From: Cunninghamella blakesleeana
Lineage: Eukaryota > Mucoromycota > Mucoromycetes > Mucorales > Cunninghamellaceae
Length of the DNA: 64,000 nt
Direction of reading: 5' to 3'
NCBI GenBank assembly: GCA_017871115.1
Contig: JAFCIZ010000001.1
Coordinates: 7,004,001-7,068,000, forward strand
Below the pieces are notes generated by a model. The model saw only the letters and a program-made list of their open reading frames with translations. It made no database searches and had not been told where the DNA came from. The translations under genes and the position numbers were made by a program. Of this stretch, positions 24,817-35,678 are shown piece after piece. Each line of letters opens with the position of its first letter. The stretch's first letter is position 1.

Positions 24817-25320
24817 ATGTTAATGCGTCATATTAATGAAGTAAAGGCTAGTTTATCTCCATTCAATGTAGCTTCTAGATCTACTAGGTATATTATAATT
24901 TATACATATGAAATATATATGTATATTCTGTGAAATATTAAATCTTGCGCAATTTTGTTTATTTTTAATTTTCTTATAATAATAATAGATTATTATTAAA
25001 TCGTATCAACACCAATGAAGCACGTAAAGCCAATCCTGCTCTTAAAATCAATACTATTATTTTAAATGATGCTCAAGCACCTTCCCATATTGATATTGTT
25101 TATCGTAAATGAAGAATAAGGAATATGATAACGAATAAATTACACGGAAATAAATATGTAAAATAACATTCACTTTTTTTTTATTTATCATATTTATTCT
25201 TTAGGTGACGGCAACAAGTTATCTGTTAGTCCTGATAAAATGAATATCGAATCTCTTATGCTAGTAGTGAACAAACATGCTAAAAAATTAGAAGAAAAAG
25301 AACAAGCAAACTCCTGGTAG
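24817..25320 (+). CDS. Mitochondrial large-subunit ribosomal protein mL53
   Basis: Exons 24817-24887, 24989-25104 and 25205-25320 join in frame to give 100 aa; yeast mL53 (Mrpl44) is 98 aa. The protein has a thioredoxin-like fold in the family. Matching features are the start HINEVKASLSPFNVASRSTR, the strand LKINTIILNDAQAPSHIDIVYRDGNKL, and the C-terminal helix ESLMLVVNKHAKKLEEKEQ, which parallels the VVERVDRHSRKLQ-type ending of fungal homologues. It is built into the large subunit of the mitochondrial ribosome. The basic N-terminus (MLMRHINEVK) can serve for import. A second ATG two codons in could also start translation. Identification is by pattern over a short protein, so moderately secure. 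Confidence 0.75.
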
Positions 25321-25966
25321 AAGAAATTATATGTATATATGTATATATGTATATATATATATTTATTTATTTATTAAACTTTGGATAATATACATACAAA
25401 TCATTTATATATATATAAACTCATCCTCTCAACCTATGTAACACAATCGAAAAAAAGTATCATCTTTCAACTATAAACAACAACGATATAATTAATAATA
25501 AAGGAATATAAAATAGAAAATGCATATCATATTTATATTATGATTAAAGTATATCCAATTCTACAATAGCTTATTTTAAATCAGTAATATATATTTTTAT
25601 ATGTTTATATAAAAAAGATAGAAATGATGGATTCAATAATGTGTAAATTATAAAATAATGGAAGAATTTAAAAAAAAAAAAGGGAAAGGGAAAGGAAAAG
25701 CAATAGTATATAGATATAATTCATAGAATTAAAAAAATAGAATAAGAAAAGTGGATGAAGTGTAGCGTTAATTATGGAGTGGAGACACGATATAATATAA
25801 AATAAAAAGGAATGATAATGAGAGAATGATTTCAAACGGAATGATGATAAAGATGATAATAATAAACAAAGAAACGCCATTATGATGATGATGATGATGA
25901 TGATATATATAAATAGTTTAGTGGTAAATTATAGGTGTAGAGGTAATAAAAATAATCGCTATTTCC
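25321..25966. other. Convergent 3' spacer mL53 / Yippee
   Basis: Spacer between two convergent 3' ends. It holds (TATG)n-like and A/T runs and a GATGATGATG run (25883-25901). The open frame on the minus strand at 25668-25880 is low-complexity and not accepted. Confidence 0.45.
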
Positions 25967-26644
25967 TTAATGCACATCGGTTAATAGTTTCTTTTCCAAT
26001 ATAAATTTCCCTTCCTTATATTTATTTTCATCATCATAAGCCTTTACCTATATAAATAAATACATTAATAAATAAGAATAGATTAGTGAATTATTTCATT
26101 ATTTATCATTATTCGTATTTATATCATCCATGATTGTTATTATGATTTACATAAGTCCAACCCAATACTGTATTACACTGACAACAAGATATATCTTTTA
26201 CAATATGTACGCCCGTTGTCATTGGTCTTTCTTCCGCTTCGCCTGCAATTATATTTACACTAAATTTAATTAATAATAAATAGTAATTTTAATTTTAATA
26301 TTATTATTAGTATTCATTGTTTATATTTTAAAAAAATAAATAAAAAAGAATATTACTTACACATAGTTAAATAAAAAAGCTTGACCATGTTGACCTTGAA
26401 ATCGCTATAAATATAAATATATATGTATTTATATATATTTATATATATATATATATATATAGTTAGAAAGATAGATATAAAAAAGGAAATGATAATGAAT
26501 AATCTTTTTTTTTTTTTTACATCTATTTTATTCTTCAAAACTTACCGAAGAAATAATAGCATCCCCAGTAGATAAATGTGTTTTACAATTATGACATCCA
26601 TATATAGCTGTCCCATCAAGATATGTTCGATATTTAAGTCCCAT
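25967..26644 (-). CDS. Yippee family zinc-binding protein
   Basis: Four exons in coding order, 26546-26644, 26361-26404, 26151-26259, 25967-26047, give 110 aa, the usual Yippee length. The Yippee zinc fold is defined by two CxxC pairs about 52 residues apart; here they are GCHNCKTH and SCCQCNTVLGW. Other conserved words are MGLKYRTYLDG, HLSTGDAIISSRFQGQHGQAFLFN, AEERPMTTGVH and KYKEGKFILEK. In animals YPEL proteins sit at centrosome/nucleolus; Moh1 of yeast and YPEL5 are linked to the GID/CTLH ubiquitin ligase. Which role applies here cannot be told. Junction check: exon 2 ends TATGT before GTAAGT and exon 3 starts with T, which gives the conserved FNYVVN. Confidence 0.93.
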
Positions 26645-28411
26645 TCTGTTTTTGTCTTGATAAAAAATAAAAAAAAGAAAAATTCATTTTACACAGTTTA
26701 ATTAGTAATAATAATTATAATTTAAAAATAAAATCAAAGTAATAAATAATAAAGAAAAATTTACCTATACGATCGATTAATAGCGATACAAAAGTTTATA
26801 TATATATGTGTGTATGTGTGCTTGAGTATATATGTATTTGAAGAGAATACTTGAAAGTTGTGCTTTTAAAAGTGATTATCTTGCTAATATATGTAAATGT
26901 ATATAAATAGGAGTAATAAGGTAATAGAGTAAAAATGGAAATAGAAATAAAAGAAAAGTGGTTCTATATATAATAAATAGTTTTAATAAAAGAGTATATA
27001 AAAAAAAAAAAGATTGTATATAAAAAGAGAATACTATGTATTGTTTTTTTAAAAAAAATCACAAGAAAGAGGAAGAAGAGTTGTTTAATACAATACAGTT
27101 ACTATTTATATCTTTTATATATTTTTTTACTATTGTTCTTTTGTATTATTTTTTGTTATTTGATTATTTCTTATTATTGATATTCTTTTTTTTCAGTTAT
27201 TTATATTACTTTAATAATAATAATAAAATACTATCTTTCTTATTTCTTTTTCACTTTGGTTTTGTAGTAAAAGATAACTGTTGAAATATAAAGCAATTAT
27301 GCATTGGCTATTTTTTAAAAAAGTACGTATCTATTCTTATATAATTATAATTGTATAACTATATAAAAAAGAAGAAAATATTATAAAGTGAAGAGTGAAA
27401 AGTAAAAAAAAAAGAAGAGTATAGAGATAAAGAAAAGTAAAAGGAGAGGTAAAAAATATGAAAAAAGTAAAAAAAAAAAAGAGAAGGAAAAAAAAATCAA
27501 ACAAGTCTATATGTTAAAAGTCATCTGATTTTCAATTTTTTTTTTTTATTGGAGTACTTGTCCTAATTAGATAATTTTATTATGCTTTTTTTTTTTTTTT
27601 TTTTTTTCCATCATATTAAAGTGTATCATCATCATTCTCATCATCATCATCATCATCATCCTTCCTCATTTGCTATTTTTTTTTTCTTCTTTATTAATTA
27701 TATATTAAAATAAATAAATAAAATATTTGGTAAAGTAATCACCATACCTACGTAAGTATATAATTTATGAAACCCATCTCTTTTTTTTTACTACATACTA
27801 TTTTGGTATCAGTGTCATCCGTTCACCCTTTTTTTATTTTTATTTATCAATACAAAGTAATCTTCATACGCCTGGAACCATTATGGATTGAATCTCCGTC
27901 AGTATTTTTTTTTATTTTGAAAGTATAATAATAAAACAATATGTAGTAAATATAGCCATAATATAACAAAAAAGGTTTTTTTTTCGACCAATCATGATTT
28001 AAAAGTTTTATCATTATTTATATAACCTAAAGTAATGTAATAAAAAAAACCTTCTTTTTTAAAACTTGAAAAAAACATGGAGTAACTAAAGGTATACTAT
28101 ACTTTCCAATATATTAACAATATAGGTAGGTAGTCTTTTTTTTTATAAATATCTTACGGGAAAGTTTATAAAAAACCTTTTTTTTTCTTTATTCTTAATA
28201 TTAATATTAAATTATATATATATAAATATATAAATATTAGGAAAAGGGCAAATTGATGCCGATTTTAAGAAAATTAGCCTGAAATACCATTACTTGTGTG
28301 ATCACAAAACATGAAAAAAAATGCATATCAAAAAAAATTGAACCCCGCTTTTTTTTTTTTCTTTTAAAAAAATTTTAGTTCCTTTATTTATTTTTTTTTA
28401 CTATATCAAAA
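26645..28411. other. Divergent spacer Yippee / PDRG1
   Basis: A 1.8-kb A/T-rich spacer between divergent genes, with a CATCAT run (27628-27658) and T runs (27579-27607). The open frame 27036-27284 is low-complexity and rejected. A GC-rich promoter box lies at 28341-28350 (annotated separately). Confidence 0.45.
28337..28385 (+). promoter_or_regulatory. Promoter box AACCCCGC flanked by A/T runs, upstream of PDRG1
   Basis: The segment AATTGAACCCCGC followed by a T run, an A run and TTTTAGTTCC sits about 70 bp upstream of the PDRG1 start. Nearly the same arrangement (AATTAAACCCCGC, T run, A run, GGGTTCC) is found upstream of the 84-aa gene at 37.26 kb. The role as a promoter element is inferred from this recurrence and its position. 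Confidence 0.5.
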
Positions 28412-29231
28412 ATGTCATCCAAAGTTGTTGAACAAATCGAAGAATGTAAATAAAGATTATTATATATATATATATATATATATAATAAGGAAATGTTATT
28501 AATATATATACTAATAATTATATATATATATATATATATAGTATTTGCTCAAAGAGAACATTTAGCTGAAGATATTATTATCAATAAACAAACAGTAAGT
28601 ATTAAATAATAAAAAATAAAGAATCAAGAATAAAATAGATAAATTATTATTAATAGTAATAACAAATGGTTTTATAAAATACTTGCTTTTATAATTATAA
28701 TTAACATTTAAGGTAGTAGATTTAGATCGAAAGAGAAATGGAAATAGAGAAGGTTTAAATCAAATTAAAAAAAATCTAAAAGGTACTCACTCTTGCTTAT
28801 AATTATAATAGTATGCATAAAAAATCAGTATCTATTATTTTTACGTATATGTATATATAGGCTCATTTTGTTTTTTTATTTTTTAATTTTTATATTAAAG
28901 GCAAGGAAAAAAAAGTATGGTTAAACTTTGGTGATATGTTTATAAGGTTACCTACAAATGATGCCCAAGAAATAATAGAACAAGGTAAATAATGCATATA
29001 AAAGAGAGTAGAATCAGCAAGAAAAAATAAAATAAAATAGTAGCTTACTATCCTATTTATAAATATATATTATTATTATTATTAGATCAAAATACATTAA
29101 ATGAAAAAATCGATCAATCAAGAAAGATAATAAAGGAAAAGGCAAACGAATTACAACAATTAGAAGGAAAAAAAAGTATGCAAGGTTTTGATTTGGAAGG
29201 AATGACGGCAAAAGAACTATATAATATTTGA
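28412..29231 (+). CDS. PDRG1-like prefoldin-family protein
   Basis: Five exons, 28412-28445, 28542-28594, 28713-28782, 28901-28984, 29086-29231, all in frame, give 128 aa, close to human PDRG1 (133 aa). It is a beta-prefoldin-like protein of two coiled-coil helices joined by a beta hairpin: helix 1 MSSKVVEQIEELFAQREHLA; then IIINKQTVVDLDRKRNGNREGL, KKVWLNFGDMFIRLP (the hairpin, most conserved) and a long second helix NEKIDQSRKIIKEKANEL ending MQGFDLEGMTAKELYNI. In animals PDRG1 is a subunit of the R2TP/prefoldin-like (PAQosome) co-chaperone complex that assembles RNA polymerases and PIKKs. The very small first exon and intron 1 (nearly all TA) are typical of this genome. Confidence 0.85.
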
Positions 29232-29501
29232 TTGAGTAGAAACAGTATATATACATATATATATATATATATATCATTTGTAAATAGATTATTATTATTA
29301 TTAATTATTAATTATTAAAAAAAGGCACACACATACATATATTAAGAGAAATAAATAAAATAAATAATAATTGTAACAAAATAAAGGGAACAAAAAAAAA
29401 CTGTACATGGAAAAGTTATTAGCATCTACTATTATAATAATAATAAAAAATAAAAATAAAAAATAAGAGAAAATATATAACATTAAAATAATGCATATAT
29501 A

Positions 29502-29533
<32 letters not shown>

Positions 29534-29682
29534 AGTAAGGACGTAACAATTAGAGAACAAAAAGGGAAAGCCAAGATGTGAAAAAATTAAATATATAAAT
29601 AAAAGTATTGGATATATAATTAAAATAATATTAATGAATAATTAAAATAATAATAGTTTTAAAAAATTGAAAGAGAAATAAA
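29232..29682. other. Convergent 3' spacer PDRG1 / RhoGEF
   Basis: A/T simple sequence between two convergent 3' ends; the overlapping frames at 29053-29277 and 29301-29549 are shadows of low-complexity DNA. Confidence 0.5.
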
Positions 29683-32600
29683 TTATGTAGCGTAATGATT
29701 TAATATGGGTGGTTCAAAATTAGCAGTAAGTTGAAATACATATTGATATTCAGGTTTAAAGGGATGAGCCATACAACCATGAATAATAGGATGGAATGCA
29801 TCATTTGTAAACTGTAAGCAACGCATATGTACACCAGGAAGCGTTTGAATTAATTCACCCTATAAAATAATATATATATGCATTTATAAATTACTCAAAT
29901 TTATACCTTTTTTTTTTTTTTCTTTTTTAAAAAAAAGAAAAGATCAACTTACGGTTTCTACGTGTCGAATTTCAATGAACTGTGGATCAAATGCAATGAC
30001 ATATGGATAATAAAATGCTATAGATTGAGGTTGGCCTTCCCATGCAATCCTAAATAAATATAAATATAATAGTGAATATTTTTTTTCCTAATTTTTTTTT
30101 TCACCTTTTTAATAAAATAAAATAATTACCAAGAATAATTTTCTTGTACAAAAGAACCATGAGTATCTACCAAAAATGCAAAGGCATCATAACATAATAG
30201 ATAATGTTGTTTACATTTAAAAAGACCAAGGGGTTTAATTTCAGTTCGTTGTTGTACAAAAGCAAAATCAGGATGTTGTATATCTGGTAAATTTCGATTC
30301 ATACTAAGATTTTCTAGATCAATTACTTCAAAACCACGAGGGCATACCACCACAATGCGAGCTTTTAAGAAATGAATAGCAGAAGAATCGGCACCAACAT
30401 AGAATTCTTTATATACTTTAAACCAAGATGGAGTTTTATGGAAAAGACCTGTTTTCACTTGTAAATATTTACTATTGGCTGGATCCCTTAAATCACCACA
30501 GACTGGTTCGTATGCCTTGAAATGACTATCTAATCCACGTTTTTTCATTGCAATCACAAGAGGTCGACCATGACAAAGTCCAGCATTGAAATAGGAAATA
30601 TGTTGAGCAACTTTTTGGCTGGGCTTTTCACTACTTTTCTGATTGGTTGTAGGATCTAAAGGATCCAAGGCATAAGCATATAACGTTTTATCTAGTCATA
30701 TGATATATATTTAAAATAAAATAGAATGAAAAGTTAAATGAATGAAATAAGTTTGAAAACACGGTATAGAAAATTAAAAATTTAAAAGAATATAAAAGTC
30801 ACTTACCAGATAAAACCATCAATATATGTGGACCAGGTAAAACTGCCATTTGAGTTACATCAGGTAATGATAAAACTTGACGAATACTATTTGTATCACC
30901 TTCAATACCCATCCATATACCACTTACTGTACCAACAGCAATCATACGAATACCATTTGATCCTTCTATATATATTAAAAAAAAATAGAAATAAAAAAGT
31001 AATCAAATTAAATTTCATTTTTACACATGTACAATAATACTATATTTTCCCAGTATATATATTTACCAAATTGAACAGAACAAGTGACTTTTCCATAAGA
31101 TACATTGCCACCAGAACCTCTAAAGGTTGTATCACTAAGAGATCGAATATCAAATACCCGACGAGTTAAATCTTGTTCTTCCAAAGCAGCTTTCGCACTA
31201 ACAATTTTTTCTTTCCAAGCCATACGTACTTCAGCACTTTCTGCATGAAGCAAACGTTCCCCACCTAACCGACCTAAATGGTGAAACAAAAGAGGGAAAT
31301 TACCATAATTACTAAATTGAACCGGTAACCCAGTAAAGGAGGTCAAAGTGTTTGAATAGGTGGTACTCATGGATCGTAAACCTAAGGAGAAACCTTCTGT
31401 GGCTTCTTCTAAATGTAATAGCTGCAAAGGAATAGGACGTTTTGAAATTGTATATTCATTTTCATCTTCTGTATTGCCATTACTATTCCCATTACTACCG
31501 TGGATTCGTTTTCGATGTGTCATCAAGAGTAAATGATCAAATAAAAACAAATAGATTTCTGTAGAAGGTTCTACTACAATATGTGATTTCTTAATCAAAG
31601 GACCCTCATGAAGTAATCGTCTTCCAGGTTGTAATAAATGTAAATCATGTAATTCTCCTTGTTTATAACGTATACGATCGTTGATTTCGTATACACGTAA
31701 TATGTTTTTCGTTACAGCTGTACCTTCATCCATCCCCGATGCAATAAGTTTTAATAATTCTGAACATTCGGTTAAGGGTCTAAAATCAGGATGATCTTCA
31801 GGTGTCTTTTTAAGGATGGCGCCAATCAATAATGGGTAACGTTGTAGACGAGTGACAGGTAAAATAATAAAATGCCGGAATGGTAATTTTCTTGTTTCAG
31901 GTTGTTTTTCACGTTCATGTACAAAATTTTGAAATAATATATTATTTGCCATTTCTTTTTTAATGGCATATTCAGCTAATACTACATGGGGACCATAACG
32001 TTGATAAGCATTTCTAAATCGTGGTAAATGATGTAAAAAGATGTGTCCTATTTTATCTACAAATCCTGATGTATTACTTGCTTGGCAGAAGGATTGGTGA
32101 TCTCGAAGATCATGGTAGAGATCTCGATGTATATCTAATATTTCCAAATAATTGTTGAATATATCGTTGCAAAATATTTCACGTCGTTCTAATTGTATAC
32201 ATTGAGCTTCACGTAAAGATTTCGCGAACAACTATGAAATAAAAAAAAAAAAGTATGAATGACAATATTACACTTTTATTTTGTTTCTCTTTTTCCTTTA
32301 TTGTTTTATTATAGGTTATTATATTAGTTATTACCTCGTCCAGCAAATTAAGATCGCGAACATAATCTTCTTCAGTATAAATAAGTTCATGAATACCTTC
32401 TTGTCTTGCAATTTCCTTTGGTGGTGTATTTTGAAGAATTTCTTTTGACACAGTAGCAGACCAAGCTCTTGATGTTGTCTAAAAAATAATAATAATAATA
32501 ATAATATATGTATATATATGTTAATTTTAATCATAATTAGAAAAAAAAAAAAAAAAAAAAAAGATGCTATTTTTAAACCATCATTTACTTATTTATTATT

Positions 32601-34245
32601 ATAATTACCGTGTCATGAGAAGAAGCAACAGAAGAATTAAATGATCCATGTCTTTCTAAACCATTTTGTTTCTAAATAAAATAATATTTAAAACAGTTAA
32701 TATATTATATTTGTATTTTTTATTTTTATAATAGTTCTTACCAGTTTATCAGATTTAAGTTTGTTGGGACAACAAGAAGCATAGCAGCCACCTTGACCAG
32801 GCAAACAATAATTCGTATAACATCTAGTAAGAGGAGTATAAACACCTTGAGGGATACCATCATCGACCAATAAATAAACTTCATGATTGGATTCATATAA
32901 CGTATTTCTTCTATTTGATTTTTCCGAGTAAGTGATTGGGGATATAACAGGCGGAGAAGTATGCATTAAAGAACGAGCCACTTTTAAATAAAGAGAAGAA
33001 GGCAAGCCAGAAGGCAGGATGGAACGTATGATATCAACTGCTTCTTCACCATTAAAACTAGTAGGGTATTCTGTAGTTGTAAAGATTTTTCTTCTTTTTG
33101 TAATACGCTTGACTTGATCGACAAAACAAGTAGACAATTCGGATAATAAAGCGTAGTTAGGGAAATTCATGGAAGAAGGGTCGTTTTCGTCCATATCCAT
33201 TAATGCATGAATGGATTTAGGATCGGTGGAGGTCTGAACCATACGAGCTAAAGGAGAAGAAGGAGTAGAATATAATTTTGGACTTGTTAAATAATGATTG
33301 GATGGGGTTGAAGTTGAAGAGGAGGATAGACCATCGGAAAATCTTGAGTTCCCAGAAGCAGCAGCAGCGGTGGGCACAACATCTTTTGTTAATGAGCTTG
33401 TTCGAGTGGTAAGAACCGTTGTATTATTATCAACGGTTATTTGATGTAATTCACGTTTCGTCGAACCTAAAGAGGTAGATCGGCCAATGCTGAGTAAAGA
33501 AGGTGAGGTGAGGATGGGGCTAGACCCTACAAGTGTATTTGTAGCAGAATAATTGGTTGCGGTAGTACTAGTAGTAGCATTTGATTGTGAACGTAATAAA
33601 TTAGAAGAAGGCTGCTGTAGTTGTTGTAATAGTTGTTGTTGACGTTGTTCTATGATTAATGATTGATCCTTTTCTTTCTCTGGTTCATTTAGTTCTATTT
33701 CCAGTTCTAGTTCCGGCCGTGGTGGTGGTTGAGGTATATTCAAAGAATGCTGAGTATTGTTACTTGAAACACTTTCTGAATCTTCTTCTATTGAGCTATG
33801 TTGACTTTGAATATCTTCTTCAAAATAATAGTTTTTTGCAATACTTTCTTCATAAGTTGAAACACGATTATTGTTGTTGTTGTTGTTGTTGTTATTATCT
33901 AAATCAAGCTGAGTCTATTTTAATCCATCCATTCATACATAAATACATAAATACATACATACAATCATACATATATATACAAAGAAATAATAAGAACAAG
34001 AGTTTAGTTAAAATATGAATAAACTATAAAAAGAATATATGAAATAAATGTATATAAAAAGATTGTTATTGTACCTGTGCATCTGATGGTAGAGTAATAG
34101 ATTCAGATAATGGAGGAGTATCAAAAGATAACTCTTGAATAAAACTATCTAAATCATTATATAAAGAATTCAAACTTTCTCTATTATTATTATTATTGTT
34201 ATCATTTGAGGAATTAGTGGTTGTAGCTGTTTTATATGATTCCAT
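29683..34245 (-). CDS. Rho1 guanine nucleotide exchange factor, DEP-DH-PH-CNH (Rom2/Rgf type)
   Basis: Nine exons in coding order: 34075-34245, 32742-33914, 32609-32671, 32335-32478, 31067-32231, 30807-30965, 30130-30691, 29953-30049, 29683-29859; 3711 nt, 1236 aa. The long N-terminus is disordered, with Asn, Gln, Ser and Pro runs. A DEP domain follows at about 310-405 (ITKRRKIFTTTEYPTSFNGEEAVDIIRSIL), then a Cys cluster (CYTNYCLPGQGGCYASCCP) found in fungal Rom-type GEFs. The DH domain runs from about 490 to 690 (HELIYTEEDYVRDLNLLDEL, RLQRYPLLIGAIL), the PH domain to about 860, and the CNH domain from about 880 to the end (VTCSVQF; GIRMIAVGTVSGIWMG; KARIVVVCPRGFEVIDLENL). By family it loads GTP onto Rho1 at the plasma membrane, feeding glucan synthase and the cell-wall integrity MAP kinase route. 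Divergent from the cystatin gene. Confidence 0.95.
32541..32562. repeat. Poly(A) run in RhoGEF intron
   Basis: An uninterrupted run of 22 A on the plus strand, inside intron 3 of the RhoGEF gene (a T tract in the sense of the gene). Confidence 0.85.
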
Positions 34246-34881
34246 GATATCCTATTTTTCATGGATTTAAAAAAGAAAAGTAAAAAAAAAAAAGAAGACG
34301 AAGAAATTAAAAAAAAAGATATACTAGAAAATTATTTTATATTTTTTTTTTTTTTTCTTCAAATTTAGTGCAACTTAAAATTCCTTTATTCTAATTGGAT
34401 AACTTATTTAAATATTGAGACCAAAAAAAGAATCTTAATGAAATATAAAAATAAAATATAATTATATTTATATATAAAAATCCCCTTCACACTCCTTTTT
34501 TATTATAATAATAATGATTTGACCAACTCTTTTTTTTTTTTACTAGATCTTTTTAAAAAAGAATGATATTATATAGTCACTCCTTGATTATTATTATGAT
34601 TATTTTTAAAAAGAATATTAAAGGTCCTTTCATTATCATAACTTGGTGTAACCTAAAATATAAAAAGAATCCATTGTGAAAATGAAAAAAGGTGGTGCGT
34701 ATAAAATGACTACTGAAACGTTTATTTTATCCTTTTTGCCAAATTGATTTTTGTATTACATCTACTTTTCAATTTTAGAGCCAATAGATTTTTTATTTTT
34801 ATTTAAAAAGTTTAGTTTTTCTTTTTCTTTTTTTCTCTTTCTTTTTTTTTATTATTATTTTTGCTTTCATAATATTAAAAA
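34246..34881. other. Divergent promoter region RhoGEF / cystatin
   Basis: 636 bp shared by two divergent genes. Mostly A and T runs, with a mixed part at 34560-34740 (for example CTTGGTGTAACC and AGGTGGTGCG). The open frame 34751-34960 only overlaps the true cystatin start in another frame. Confidence 0.45.
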
Positions 34882-35097
34882 ATGTCCTCTGAACAACATA
34901 ACGCTATGGGCCCTGTCCAACCTGCTAACGATGAAGCTAGACAAGTTTTCCATGAAGTAAAAGATCAAGTTGTTGAGAAACTTCACGAAGTAAGTCATAG
35001 ATTATGAACTATTTTAATAAAACGGAATACGTAATAAAAAAAATAAATCTATATAAAATAATACGTAATAAATAATTATATTAAATCATAATTAATA

Positions 35098-35129
<32 letters not shown>

Positions 35130-35394
35130 GCTTAAGAAAAATGACCAAATCCACGACCTTCATGAAGTAGATAATTTAAAAAAAATCTCCATTTATAAGC
35201 TTTATGAATTTGCTGTTGAAGAAGTAGCCTATGGCTTTAATTACTTTGGTAAGATTGAAATTGATGATGATAAGTTTGTTCACGTTCGTGCTCATAAATA
35301 CCATGATGGACGCGTTGACTTTTATTCTATCCATACCGAACCTGAATGTGCTATTTGGTCTCGTGATGAACCTCTTAAATACTTTACTGATTAA
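34882..35394 (+). CDS. Stefin-type cystatin (cysteine-protease inhibitor family)
   Basis: Exons 34882-34989 and 35131-35394 join in phase 0 to give 123 aa with no signal peptide, as in intracellular stefins (about 98 aa). The stefin pattern is clear: near the N-terminus MGPVQPANDEARQVFHEV matches the conserved Gly followed by PAT-type helix; then VEEVAYGFNYFGKIEIDDDK, followed by FVHVRAHKY, lines up with the QVVAG-TNYFIKV-FVHLRVF core; the end PLKYF matches the terminal D-LTYF. In stefins QVVAG inserts into the active-site cleft of papain-like proteases; here it reads EVAYG, so inhibition may be weak or altered. An extra 20-odd residues (LKKNDQIHDLHEVDNLKK) sit between the first helix and the strand. 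Type 1 cystatins are rare in fungi. A vacuolar or secreted papain-like or cathepsin target would be the usual partner, but none is in the window. It lies convergent to the membrane-protein gene 285 bp on. Confidence 0.85.
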
Positions 35395-35678
35395 AAATAA
35401 TCATTTATCCTTTTTTAATAAAAATATAATATTTTATGTATGAGTAATTTTTATATATGAAACAAATATGCAAAAAAATTGATACCAAGACAACTATTTT
35501 TTAAAATGAATCTAATTTTAGATGATAAGCCTTTTTTTTAAACTAAATCGTCAATATAATTTAAAATAATCATAAACAGATCAACTCCCTAAAATAAAAA
35601 AAAATAAAAAAATTATACATACACCTTTATTATTTGACTTTATTTATATTTTATTTATATATTTATATAAAAATAACT

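Noticed and set aside
27036..27284. 82-codon Phe/Tyr-rich frame
   Set aside because: Translation of T/A runs in a spacer.
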